A stretch of DNA of 64,000 nucleotides. It comes from Coccinella septempunctata (taxonomy: Eukaryota > Arthropoda > Insecta > Coleoptera > Coccinellidae). Positions 22,253-33,425 of this stretch are shown piece after piece; position 1 is the stretch's first letter; each line of letters starts with the position of its first letter. The position numbers and the translations under genes are program-made. The stretch is from assembly GCF_907165205.1 (NCBI RefSeq), contig NC_058189.1:67950315-68014314 (forward strand), in the 5' to 3' direction. A model generated the notes under the pieces. It was not told the DNA's origin and did no database searches. It worked only from the letters and a program-made list of their open reading frames with translations.

Positions 22253-23190
22253 GTCACTCACTCACTCACTCACTGCTGTATCCCGTATCCCGGAATAAAT
22301 CTACAAAAAGAAGAAAAAAAAATTGCGAACAGGCTTGTAATTTTTCAGGGCTAGTTGCGACTGTGTGCCATCCTGTGACTAAACAGACCCAACCGTGACC
22401 TGCAGATTCTTCCACACTCAGGGCATGGTTAGTCACCAACCAGATCTGGCCGCCGCTGTATTCTTCCCGAGTCTCCACTATAACTGTGTACCAAAGACCT
22501 CCACTGTAACCTGTCTAACGCTAGTTGTTCCCAGTTATGATTGGCATTAAGTGATTTTAGGGAGTGATGTAGTGTATCCGCTTATACTGGCCTCCTAGTT
22601 TCCGAGCTCTCTCTGTCAATTCGCCATACAGAGCTATTTTGGGGAGTCTTGTGTCTTGCATCCTCAGGATGTGGCCGCTCCATCTGAGCCCTCGTTACTT
22701 GAGTCTCAATTGTTGTACAACTCGCGCGTTGCAAGACTTCTGCATTTGCAACTTTGTGAAACCATCTGATGTGCATTATCTGCCTTAGATGACGTTATTG
22801 CGTTTGTTCAAGGTGTTTAATATGTCGCCTGTAGGGCGTCCAGCTTTCGCTTCCGTAAAGAAGCGTTGGGAGGACCACTGCTTTGTAAACAGCTGTCTTG
22901 GTCTTCAGATTGAGGTCGTGATTTTGAAATACTCTGTCCTTCAGCTTCCAGAATGCCCGTGATGCCGAATTGATACGGTTTTGTATTTCCGTGTCTAGAT
23001 TAGCCCTACTATTCATGAAGCTTCCCAAGTATTTGAACTGCTCGACCTGTTCTAGAGTTTCATTATCCAGGCTGATATCTGTTTGAAGGCTTTCTGGCGG
23101 ACTTACCAGGATTTTGGTCTTGTCGATATTGAGTCTAAGGCCTAAAGCTTCATATATATGTTTATAGGTGTCCATCATTATCTGTAGATC
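22253..23190 (-). mobile_element. RT-B retrotransposon remnant, copy b
   Basis: A 5'-truncated RT-B copy on the minus strand. Its 3' tail is (CACT)n-like at 22253-22276 instead of the usual (ATTC)n. The coding part from 23193 to 22795 still reads continuously from LQIMMDTYKHIYEALGLRLN through KTKILVSPPESLQ and LEQVEQFKYLGSFM to LLYGSESWTPYRRHIKHLEQ. After that the frame breaks before TRAQMERPH. No catalytic RT box is retained, so it is dead. Confidence 0.85.
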
Positions 23191-23193
23191 CAA
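22795..23193 (-). pseudogene. RT-B reverse transcriptase thumb/C-terminal remnant (copy b)
   Basis: A 132-codon stretch covering the region just C-terminal to the RT active site in the RT-B family, from DTYKHIYEALGLRLNIDKTK to SESWTPYRRHIKHLEQTQ. Truncation upstream removed the YADD box that survives in the copy at 38050. The continuation toward the zinc-knuckle end is frameshifted. Confidence 0.8.
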
Positions 23194-24609
23194 ACGACTG
23201 GTTTTAATGCCACCTATTTGATTGAGATTTTAAAAGGGGTTAACTGACAACAGAGTGCGTTGTTGGAAAATCTATTTGAGCTAGTTATCTACTCTGCGTA
23301 TAGTTGGGGAGTCGACGATGCTAAATCGGGATATACACGAGAGTCGTGGAGACCTAGTGGATAGATTAGGTGGTGGAAAGAAAAAAGGTTTTATGATGTA
23401 TGCACTTTCAGCGCTGTGGAAAGCGTCTGCAGGTTTTCGAAGATGTAAGAAAAAATCGTCAGGTGTACATACTCGAGCGTGTCAGATTAAGATACTGTAT
23501 ATGACCTACGTGTCTGTGACAATGAATTCTCATGTTAATTTGACAGCTTGCGTAGTGGGGCTGGCCGTACGGAAGAGTTGAAAATGAAAAAAGATTTTAC
23601 GAGCGTGTCAGATTTTCGAAGGATATGTTAATTGGACCCAAAGGAAGCTACTTTTCAAGAGACTGGCCATTCGAACGTGATGCAAGGTCACAGTGGTCCT
23701 TTGAAAATGCAAAAAAAATGGTTACTTGTACATTCTCGTGTCAGATTTTCATACAAATGGTTAACCTCGGTGTTGAAGACGTGTTGACCCATTAATCTAA
23801 CACTAATCCTTGGGGGTTTTCTTTGTCTGAGAGTTCGAAGATGATAACAAGGTATTTTTTTCAAATATCTCTCTTCCTGTACCTCGAATCGTTTCTCTAT
23901 TCATTATGAAAGTTGTAGATAATAAAATTCTTTACAACTTTTGTCTGAAGCAATTTTACATACTTTTAACCGTTTTCAAGTTAGAGGGCGATAGGGGCGA
24001 GGAGCTTAGCCACACATGCGACCAAGGTCAATGCAGAAACCCAGTCTAATGTACATTCATCGCCACATATCACAAAAACGTTCAAACATAGAAAAAATTA
24101 CTTCGGGCAAAATTTGAAGAAAATGTGATGCTCTACAACTTTCATAATGAATGCGAAAACAATTTAAAGCCCAGGAGAGGAAATATTTCAAAAAAACTGA
24201 TTTTTGTGACTTTTATGGCCAATTTTTATTGTTTCGGCTCGCTGAAACCGTCAGATGATATTTTTTTCAGTTATTCTCAAATCATTAGCTTCAAAATAAG
24301 AAATTTCCCCCTCTCCTGAGGGGGAACAAGTGTGGGGATTCTCACTCTCCTGAGCTCGAGACCCACTAAAACCCTTAACTGCTTCTTGAATATAGGTTCC
24401 GTGCATTTGCCTATAAACCGTTCATCTCTTTGTCGGTTTTCTTCTCGCACACTATCGTGCTGGGATTTATGTGTTCATCCTCTACTGGATAACACTTTAT
24501 TGGATTTTTCAATAAGTTCATGTTCTTATTTTAATCTCTTCATAATTGATCTTGTGGTCTCCTTCGGTAAATTCGCATTCTCCTTTTGTCTTCCTCTGGG
24601 TCGTAGTTC
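23191..24609. other. Unassigned spacer with a recurring CGTGTCAGATT motif
   Basis: No gene is recognised. The motif CGAGCGTGTCAGATT occurs at 23474-23488 and 23600-23614, and the related TCTCGTGTCAGATTTTC at about 23734-23750. The spacing is irregular, so these may be internal pieces of an uncharacterised repeat. The rest is AT-rich. Confidence 0.35.
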
Positions 24610-25330
24610 ACTAGTCTCCTGAGTTCTTGATTCGGATGGTTTTTCGCTGTTTCGAATAATTCTCTGCTTTTCTGTTCATGAATTCCGTTATGGTTACCCA
24701 TTTTAAGTCCCTATAAATCTGTCTATTCCTGACAAACCAAATTGCATCATTGCACATCGTAGCAGCTTGTTTTTCAGTGGCCTGAATTCTTTTAATATGG
24801 CTTTTTGCCGCGAAACCCCAGGCAACTGATCCTTAAGTCAGTTGAGGCCTAGCAACGGCTTTGATTATCTTCAATTTTGTCTCTTTCGATAGTGGCTTCT
24901 TCTTACTATTAGAGGGTAGAGTCTATTCATTGCTGCTTTCGTTTTGTTGATTGCTTGTTTGATATGACTTTTCCAAGTAAGTCCTTTGTCAAGCGTTATT
25001 CCTGAATATTTGGCTTCATTTTTCCAGTCGATTTCTTCGCCGTCAACTTCTAGACTCGTTGTGGGTCGCAGTCTTCTCTTCTGTAGTAATATTGCTTGGC
25101 TCTTTTGTCCATTGAGCTTGATTTTCCACTTTATGCACCAGTCATTTGTTTCGTCAATCTTTTCTTGTAGAACACGTTCTATTAATTCTGGGTTGCGGAG
25201 AAAAAACCAATGCACTCGAGAATGTACACGTTTTTTTTTTGCAAGTAAATACCGAATTTCCCTCTTGGGCTTCCCAACTAGTAGTGCTAGTAGAGCAAGC
25301 CAGTAGTTGTCTTATGAGACCTAATGCATC
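24610..25330 (-). pseudogene. Jockey-like reverse transcriptase C-terminal remnant
   Basis: Minus-strand similarity to the C-terminal part of jockey-clade ORF2. In order it reads IERVLQEKIDETNDWCIKWK, LNGQKSQAILL, LEVDGEEIDWKNEAKY, GITLDKGLTWKSHIKQAINK and AAMNRLYPL. Past a frameshift near 24875 come PQLTYG-like, SVAWGF-like, FVRNRQIYRDL and KAENYSK-like segments down to about 24615. The catalytic FADD region at about 25300 is degraded. The jockey placement rests on the NGEEIxWKNExKYLGVTLDxxLTW pattern known from that clade. It is a dead fragment without a visible 3' tail. Confidence 0.78.
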
Positions 25331-26137
25331 ATGTTCAGTTCAAAACCCTCAAAAACATTCTCTGCCATTTTCTCGAACTGTAGATCTCACACGCTACTTT
25401 CATTTCTGTTAGATTCCGACGTTTAATGGGCATAATAACAACGTTGCCTTCGAGTCATCAAGTCGCTTTTGAAAATTGTTATCGGAATATCGGCAATAAT
25501 TCATATCTCTGTACTTTTACTCCTCGCCTCATGCATTTTCATCGAGGACATGCACTGAAGGCTACAATTAAAATTGGTTGCGTCACAAGTGGCGAGAAAC
25601 TGCTTTCATATGCATCAATCAGAGGAGGTCCTCATTGTTCTCCGACCTGAAGAAGTGGGTTGCTATGATCCCTTTTTATCACGTCTGTTTTGGTCCATTA
25701 AGTCATCGTCGCTCGCACCGGGCGATCTGCTGTTGCAAGCACGAAACGCATTCCGAGGAATTGCAAGTCATTTGAGGCCGATCGACATGCGTTGACTGGA
25801 ATCGAGAATGGTTTCTGTTCTGATTCGGTTGGAATCGACTATACAGCGTGTTTAATGAAAGAGAGCAAAAAGGGAGGAGCTGGTTTTCATGATTTCCTCT
25901 AAAATGAGTTATTTAACCACTAGGGCATCACCCTAAAAATTTTAGGTGGTTAAAGGTAAACTCCTTCACCTATTTTGACACCCCATATCTCAGAAAAGGT
26001 GAGGTGAAATATTTGAACCAATATTTCTTCACGAAATATTAATTCTCTAGGACAAGGAATCGCTTGCTTCATTCTTGCATTATCTTTAGTGAAAACCATG
26101 TATAATCTTTGTTGAAAAGACTTAGCTTTAAAAGATG
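25331..26137. other. Unassigned spacer
   Basis: No gene is recognised. The short frames around 25426-25795 overlap in different registers and show no domain. Confidence 0.3.
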
Positions 26138-26788
26138 TATACAGGCTGAGTCTTCAACTCGTACAAATATTCTAACAGTAGATTCTTTTTTCCTATATCA
26201 TTTTTTCCGAATCGGCTCGGTTTAAAAGGTACGAGCTGTTGGAAAACCATAAAAAATGTTATTTTCAAAAACGGTTTTATCGAATGAAATGAATTACGGA
26301 ATATAGTTTTTCATTTATTTGATGAATCTTTTTCGAACACAAGATACCACCCACGTCTTCCAGTTTTCTCATTATGACCATAACGTATCACAAATATACC
26401 AAAAATTCAAAGAACCCATCTCAAGAAACTGAGTTGCACGCTATCTAATGAATATTTAAACGTTTTGTGAAATGAAAGTATTCTTCATATTTTCAAGTAA
26501 TTTGTTCAAAAATTGAAAAGTATCTGCGAAATTTGAAAAATAAGGTGCTTTGGCTGAATACAACTCTGTTCAAAAGATACACAGATGTGTAGTGCACAGA
26601 TTTAGCTAGTTATTCTGACGAGAATTTTGTTTTTCTATGGGTGGCACAGCCCATTGATGAAAACTTAAAATGGCTATATCTTTTTATCAGGGCTGAATCG
26701 GAAAAAATGGTATAGGAAAAAAGTGTCTCTTTTGACCTCACGAATCTACTGTTAAAATATTTGTACGGGCACACACGAACCCTGTATA
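26138..26788. mobile_element. R3 long-TIR element, copy 1
   Basis: Long inverted termini: TATACAGGCTGAGTCTTCAA on the left and CACGAACCCTGTATA on the right. Both are followed inward by GTACAAATATTYTAACAGTA and GATTC. The element is about 650 bp and non-coding. Another copy is split by RT-B at 34357-36288, and a deleted one lies at 49226-49425. The TACAGGGTG-type ends recall mariner/Tc1-related MITEs. The superfamily is not proven. Confidence 0.72.
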
Positions 26789-29164
26789 TTGTGTAGCCTT
26801 CAGAAAAATTCTCCATTTAGGTCTTGTGATAACAGAGTTCTTGATATCGAACGAATTTAAAAATTTGGTGCTCGTAAGATTTTGGCAACAAGATGGATAA
26901 ATAATTTTCGTGATATTTACCAGTGAAAAATGATCGAATACTACATCATCATGAAACGCCATAACTTTTGTGCCTGAATCATCTCTAACATCATGATAGT
27001 GCTTTCAAGCTTCAACTAATTTTTATTCAGAATATTAATATCGATTGAAGGAACAATATGAACCTAGATCTCTACGGCGACATTTCGGTGGTTTATTTCT
27101 CACCTTCCTCAGGCCAAGAAACCAAAGCTCTATTCCAAAAATGGAAGACGTTTTTAATTTCGTTATTGTTGAATGGATAATTAAGGATATCTTCAACATC
27201 GACAAATATCAATGTGATAAGACGTGCACGCATATTGGCAAAGTCATATGAATTCTGATTCAGTTATCCTTTCACGATACATGAAAGCACATTCGATATA
27301 TAGAGCCATTCGGGGCAACTGTGCGCACTTTTGCCTTTCAAGCCATACCCTGTTTCAAATGTTGAAGCTAGGAAAATGTAACATATTCATAAGATAGAGA
27401 ATTTTCTAATCTATAAGGAAACATCAAAAAGCAAACAAACAAAAACATTTTCTTGCCGCAAAAAATAATTTAATAGAGAAAGTCGGAGTGCGTTCACATG
27501 CCCCGTATTGCGGGTAAGTGTGCGCACCCTCACGGGGTAAGTGAACGCAGTGATTAGTGAACCACACAATCAAAACAAATTACAAAATAATGTCATCAAA
27601 ATGTTACAATATTAGAGAAATTCTGTTTATTGTCAATACAGAAGCGCCTTTTTACAAGCAGTGCATTATTGTTCGTGCCACAATTCTTGGTGAACACAAC
27701 ACTTGATACATTCCCCTGTTGGTGGCTCTTCATATTTTTCTGAACAATAGGACAATATTGATCGAGTCTTAACCAAGAAAATCAACAATGTCATAATTTA
27801 TTCCTCACTGAACTAATGCCCATATAATTAATCTATGCGCAGACTTTCCCCAGTAAGCCAATATTTGAATTGACGTTCTTATAGAGTTGAGCAGCTAAGA
27901 GATCCTAAAATTTTTTATTATATATTTAGATTAATATGCCCATGATTGAATAAAATATTGTTTAACACTGAGGGACTCGGAACTTGGACCTGGCAGAATG
28001 TGCAGAGATGCTAAAAATCAACAAGAAAACTAGTGAATTTGATTGATTGCAAATAAAAAGTTAAACAAACGTGGCACGGCGCACTCCCATGAAAAACTAA
28101 TATGGCAATTCTGCGCCCTTGCTTCAGCCAAATGAAACCCTCTTTCATACATTGCATAGTCGAGATATACGCACTGCGCACACTTACCCACTACGCTCAG
28201 TTACCTCGAATGACTCTAAGTTTAATTAATGTAATCAGATGGAATACAGTGAATAAAACACTTCCCTCTCTCAAACGCAAAGGCAGATCCTAATCTGAAA
28301 AACTCCACACAGAACTGAATATAAAAGCTCTGGTGTTTGGACCTGGGTTATAATATTTTATTACCGAACAAAACTTCTTTGCTCTGCTTTATCAACAGGT
28401 GCCCTCTGAAAACACGTGGCTAGTTTATCGGCAGAAGGCTGGCCCGATTCCCGGTATCAAGGTGCATGAAATACAGGTGTGCCGTGTGTATCTCCATAAC
28501 AGATTTAAGGGTCCTGACGTTGCACATGTAGTGATTACCCTGAAGCTAGACCTCGTTAACAGCGGGCAACACGATGCCCGTCTCATTGCCTCTACCGATA
28601 GCCTTGAAGGCCGCAGATATCCTTGCAGTTTCCCCTACGAAAACCACTTCCAAGCCTCGATTAGCAACGCGTGCCACAATGTAACGTTTTAAAATTCCCG
28701 GTTACGCCGGCATTGTTCCACGAAACGAGCGCGGCAATTTTTTCCAGAAACCGAGTTAAAACATTCCCATTGTCTCATACGGCCGCACTCCTACCTAACC
28801 CCATATTCGTGTCGGTCTCGTGGGCGTTCAATTTTCATAAGTTTTGATGTGTTTCATATGTATACGCGTTCCGGCCCGGAGGAGGCGTATTGTTTACAGC
28901 CAGTGCACGCCGTACCGTCGAAATACTCGTAAAATCTGACATGTTTTGACGGGTGATTTAGTGGCTTTATCCTTCAATGTTGAATGCGAGCAACGTACGC
29001 GGTAAATACGGGGAGAACTTCAACTGGTCAAACAGCCGACGATTTTTTCGGCGGTTAACAAAGGATTCCGAGAGGTTAAGGTTGGACCGAGAAGTGTGGG
29101 ACAGCCTTAAACGTTCGTTTCAGTGAAGACCTGCCAGATAATGTTGTTTTGATTCAACTTGACT
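26789..29164. other. Unassigned spacer with a 97-codon exon-like frame
   Basis: This is mostly AT-rich DNA without recognisable genes. A 97-codon frame at 28399-28692 follows TTTATCAACAG, a passable splice acceptor, and has a more balanced base composition. It has no domain I know, so it is only a weak candidate exon. 28860-29000 is moderately CG-rich. Confidence 0.35.
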
Positions 29165-29170
29165 GATATT
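29165..29170. repeat. Target-site duplication of F1 copy 2 (left)
   Basis: GATATT, repeated exactly at 30665-30670 outside the other terminus. Confidence 0.75.
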
Positions 29171-29269
29171 TACGAAAGCGCTGAAGTGCCAAGTGCCACT
29201 GAAAAAAAAAATTCCAAATGTACAATTCCGACTTGCAGGTCTGAGATACATGTCAGAATTCTGACTCGC

Positions 29270-29745
29270 AACTCCGAATTCTGAGATACAAGTCAGAATT
29301 CCTACATGCAAGTCGGAATTCTGTGATAATGGTCGGAATTCTGAGATACAAGTCGGAATTCTGAGATACAAGTCGGAATTCTGAGATACAAGTCGGAATT
29401 CTGAGATACAAGTCGGAATTCTGAGATACAAGTCGGAATTCTGAGATACAAGTCGAAATTCTGAATTACAAGTCGGAATTCTGAGATACAAGTCGGAATT
29501 CCGACTTGCAAGTCGAAATTCTGAATTACAAGTCGGAATTCTGAGATACAAGTCGGAATTCCGACTTGCAAGTCGAAATTCTGAATTACAAGTCGGAATT
29601 CTGAGATACAAGTCGGAATTCTGAGATACAAGTCGCAATTCTGAGATACAAATCGGAATTCTGAGATACAAGTCGGAATTCTGAGATACAAGTCGCAATT
29701 CTGAGATACAAGTCGGAATTCCGAATTGTATGTCGGAATTTTGGG
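29270..29745. repeat. 20-bp minisatellite, long arm of F1 copy 2
   Basis: About 24 tandem units of GAATTCTGAGATACAAGTCG. Within it a three-unit (60-bp) higher-order block recurs at 29440-29600, marked by ATTCCGACTTGCAAGTCGAA and TTCTGAATTACAAGTCGG. This suggests expansion by unequal exchange or replication slippage of a multi-unit block. Confidence 0.9.
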
Positions 29746-30026
29746 ATGCAAGGCAGGAGGAGGGCTAAAATAGGTCTAATGACTTTTGTTTTTTTGCATT
29801 TGATCCTTGAATGTGTTCTTGGCTTCTTGGAGGAATTTTGGGAGAATGAAATGATATTCTATTTTTCTCTTCTGTTGCACCATAGCTGAGCTGTCCCAAA
29901 GATTCGTGCGCAGTGCTTGTGAAAGCACTTGGAGTATTTATGTACTCTTGAGAATTATGCTCCTGGGAACTTTTCAAAACCGTTCTTAGTGCTTAGTGAT
30001 TCGATCACTTTATCGAAATTCCTACA

Positions 30027-30130
30027 TTCAGTTTCATAATCAAGTTCAAAGTCACTTTAAGTTTCGTTTAGTGACAGTTTCGGTAGGGTTGAAGAAAAGC
30101 TTTGAAATTGAAGTTTGATTATGGAACTGG
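30027..30130. repeat. Nested hairpin inside F1 copy 2
   Basis: Counterpart of 6242-6354 in inverted orientation. The arms are TTCAGTTTCATAATCAAG and TTTGATTATGGAACTGG. Confidence 0.7.
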
Positions 30131-30489
30131 CCGTTAGTCCTTAGTAATCCCTATAAAGTGTTGCGAAAGGCCATCTGAAATCGTGTCAAAACACGAGGAA
30201 GCAATCGACTTATTGTCACCCTACGAAAATATATGGGTAGTACAGATATATTATATATTATCATATTATCCTGATCCTCCGTAGGTAATGACGAACCCCT
30301 CAGAAGCTCTGTGAGCTTGTCGGAATCAATAACGTCCGTTAAAACTTTCGAAAGAAAAGATACATAGAGGGTATGCGTAGGTTAAGGGTCCAAATGTGCC
30401 TATACATGAGGGTATTTTGCTCACATGATTCGGCAACAACCGAATGCAACAAAGCAAATATCATTCGACCAATTCTAGCACCACTACTG

Positions 30490-30630
30490 TCTTGCATCTC
30501 AGAATTCTGACTCGTATCTCAGAATTGCGACTTGTAACTCAGAATTCCGACTTGTATCTCAGAATTCCGACTTGTATCTCAGAATTCCGACTTGTAACTC
30601 AGAATTCCGACTTAGGAATACGGAATTATA
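30490..30630. repeat. 20-bp minisatellite, short arm of F1 copy 2
   Basis: About seven units of TCAGAATTCCGACTTGTATC, with AAC variants in place of ATC. They are inverted relative to the long arm of the same element. Confidence 0.88.
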
Positions 30631-30740
30631 CATTTTTTGTGTGTGGCCCGCCAGCGCTTTCGTAGATATTAGAGTGCCCATTGAGCAGACTCTGCCCATT
30701 TACAGACCTAACTGACCCTAGCCCTTTTCCTTAAATGAAT

Positions 30741-31154
30741 GTATGCAAAATTCGATGGGATTAAATGAAAGCTCTGTAACCGTAAGAGCTGAATAAATAT
30801 GGATGGCACGTTTCCGACCTCGATTTTCAAAAGATTGTTCATGGCCAAAACCGCATCCCTCTATCTCCTTTTGTTTTCAAGTTCTAAGTGAAAACTCATT
30901 TTTCGGCTCTTCGTACTAGTGCCTCTATTTCGTGAAGTATCAGTGATATCGAAAAACAAATGTTACATTCTACAGACACTTTATCGTGTAGAATGCAGTG
31001 GCGTAGTCACCACCAGTATGAAGAGCCGAAAAATGAGTTTTCACTTATAACTTGAAAACAAAAGAAGATAGAGGGATGCGGTTTTTACCATTACCTTCTA
31101 TTCTTCCAGTTGCAGAGCTGTCATTCAATCCCATCGAATTTTGCCCACCCTGTA
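30741..31154. mobile_element. MITE with long inverted repeats
   Basis: The arms are inverted over most of the element. GCAAAATTCGATGGGATT near the left pairs with AATCCCATCGAATTTTGC at the right. CCGCATCCCTCTATCTCC pairs with AGATAGAGGGATGCGG, and AAAACTCATTTTTCGGCTCT with AGAGCCGAAAAATGAGTTTT. The right end is CCACCCTGTA; the left end has lost the matching TACAGGGTGG. The loop is about 100 bp and no coding is seen. Confidence 0.75.
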
Positions 31155-31155
31155 C

Positions 31156-31578
31156 ATAGACTCCAATGGGAATAATCGTATCATTGGATATTCTACCACC
31201 TCACGTACTGCCGAAGCTTTGAACGATCGCCCTTGACGAGTTGATGATCTACCACCAGACCGTACAAAAAAAAAAAATGACGCTGCGAGTAATTCGAGAA
31301 GGTTCAAAATGAATCCCAGCGTGCACCGTCAAACTTTTGTGGGCGATAAACGAGAGCGAGGTTCATCTCTCGTTTCGTGCAATCGTAAAATGGACACGTT
31401 TTATATTACAGGCAAGGATGATGAGCGAAGTGAGTATTTGACGCGATGAAATGTGCTGTTAATTTCGGATTGTTAATGAAATGGATACGTGAAGGGACGA
31501 TAAGTCGAATATGTCGGGGAAAGCTTCAATTATGCAACTCTACTCCACGCCCTACTCCACAATGGGACCTAGTTCTGT
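31156..31578. other. Unassigned spacer
   Basis: No gene is recognised in this short stretch between the MITE and the R4 palindrome. Confidence 0.3.
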
Positions 31579-32170
31579 CTTTGAATGATGGGGAATTCTC
31601 CTCAATTTGGGTTATCACTGCATATGCAAGTTTAAACTGAATAATTATGAGTTTCATTTATGATCTTTTCAAATTCACCGCGGAAACTATTCAAAATCAT
31701 CCTTCAAATATGGGGTTTTAAACTTTGAATCGCTTTGTGCGGAGTTTACGATTTGCCAACAGCGCATACAAGACAATGAAAAGAACAATGCCCGATCAGC
31801 TTGTTTATAAAATAACAGCTGTTGATCTACAGGAGCGTACTTACTGGCGAGCTTCAACTGCAACCGGCCATAAAAATTCCATAAAATTTTACGACCTTCC
31901 TCGTTCGTCGCAGACTTCATAGACAGCCATCTTTGTCTATCTCATCAAGATAATGCATTTGTTGTCCTCTATTATCAGGGCATATTTCAGTCGACGTTAC
32001 CAGCTTGTGCAATTCTCACGAAACGCTTTAAACTTTGAATACCCATTTTTATTTTTTATTTTTAAGTTTTTAAAATAACGGTTGAAATCGTTATTTCAAA
32101 ATGTGACGTTTCAAAGATATTTCATAAAAAATACACCATTTTTGTCAGAAGGAGTATTCCCTTTGACGGT
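31579..32170 (-). repeat. R4 repeat, copy 2 (inverted)
   Basis: Reverse orientation: it begins ATGGGGAATTCTCC and ends AGGAGTATTCCC. It carries the MKSATNEEGR frame on the minus strand (31920-31687, 77 codons). It forms the left arm of a palindrome with copy 3. Confidence 0.7.
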
Positions 32171-32887
32171 CAAGCCAGGAAAGAAGACGACCTGGTGAAA
32201 GACCTAAACCTTACTGACCTTAATATCATGTACCTCGTACTGTTGAAGTTATAGTAAGGACTTAGAGATCCTTGTTATAATAAGAACTAAATTCAGATGC
32301 ATACTACCCATCGATATGAATATCAAAAATATCCGAATTAAACTAGCTTATTTGCCAGCGGCATTGCCATGACAAGTGTCCACCGAAGAAGAGCAGATGC
32401 TCTTGCATGCGTGTAAGAATTGAGAAGGTGGGAGCACATTCAGTTCACGGAAGAATCGATGCCAGAGGTAAGTTAATGAAGAGATAACGCCTTAATGCAA
32501 TAAAAAAAATTTAATTCAGATGCATACAGGATCAAATCAGATCTCGTTTCACACTGGGTGGCGCTCGAGTACTGCTCGATAATACTCAGAAGTGTCTGCC
32601 AGTATTTAATGAGACTCCATCAATTTCAAACGTTTTCCATCGGAGAAGGGGCTGTGTTGGTTTGACGAGGTCAAATGAGGCCAAAATCATGGTTAGCATC
32701 TGCTCTTCTTCGGTGAAACGTTCTCCATTCAGGGCCCTGACGATGGCAAATTGGCAAGTTCAATTCAGATCGTCACACTTGTTGATATTCATATCGGCGG
32801 GTAGTATGCATCTAAATTTAATTCTTATTATTGTATTCATTGCCTGAAGGCGTTATCACTTCATTAGATTCCTGTAATTTCATTCAA
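32171..32887. repeat. Central inverted repeats of the R4 palindrome
   Basis: Inverted pairs flank a centre near 32520-32550. CAGATGCATACTACCC at about 32297 pairs with GGGTAGTATGCATCT at about 32800. ACCGAAGAAGAGCAGATGC at about 32380 pairs with GCATCTGCTCTTCTTCGGT at about 32697. GATAACGCCTTAATGCAAT at about 32485 pairs with ATTGCCTGAAGGCGTTATC at about 32838. There is no coding. Two copies of TTTAATTCAGATGCATAC suggest internal rearrangement. Confidence 0.65.
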
Positions 32888-33425
32888 TAGGGAATACTCT
32901 TTCTGACGAAAACGTCACATTTTTAAATGAACATATCAACCATTTCCCAAAAAAAAATTATTTTAAGCACTTAAAAATGAAAAATAAAAATGGGTATTTA
33001 AAATTTAAAGCGTTTTGTGAGAATTGCACAAGCTGGCAACATCGACTGACATATGCCCTGATAATAAAGGACAACAAATGCATTATCTTGATGAGATTGA
33101 CAAAGATGGCTGTCTATGAAGTCTGCGACGAACGAGGAAGGTCGTAAAATTTTATGGGATTTTTATGGCCAGTTGCAGTTGAAGCTCCCCCGTGAGTACG
33201 CGCCTGTAGATCAACGGCTGTTATTTTATAAACAAGCTGATCGGACATTGTTCTTTTCAATGTCTTGTATGCGCTGTTGCCAAATCGTAAACTCCGCACA
33301 AAGCGATTTAAATTTTAAAACCCCATATTTGAAAAAATCATGAATGAAACTCATAATTATTCAGTAATAATAAAATAACCCAATATAATAAATAACCCAA
33401 ATTGAGGAGAATTCCCCATTCAGTC
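32888..33425 (+). repeat. R4 repeat, copy 3
   Basis: It begins AATAGGGAATACTC and ends GGAGAATTCCCCATT. It carries the same small frame (33116-33343, 75 codons). It is the right arm of the palindrome with copy 2. Confidence 0.7.

Larger units (their letters stand above)
29171..30664 (-). mobile_element. F1 fold-back element, copy 2, with 6-bp TSD
   Basis: The termini TACGAAAGCGCTG and CAGCGCTTTCGTA are perfect inverted repeats over 13 bp. The element is opposite in orientation to copy 1: its long minisatellite arm is on the left and its short one on the right. GATATT flanks both ends exactly, defining the boundaries and a 6-bp target-site duplication. The interior matches copy 1, including the nested hairpin, but lacks about 480 bp. 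No transposase is encoded; the repetitive open frames come from the minisatellite. Confidence 0.85.

Noticed and set aside
22253..22276. CRISPR-like direct repeats
   Set aside because: The (CACT)n tract and the F1 and 258-bp arrays have no unique spacers of constant length and the DNA is eukaryotic.
29120..29751. 192- and 149-codon repetitive ORFs in the F1 minisatellite
   Set aside because: They result from the stop-free 20-bp unit; all three frames are open, which argues against a real protein.
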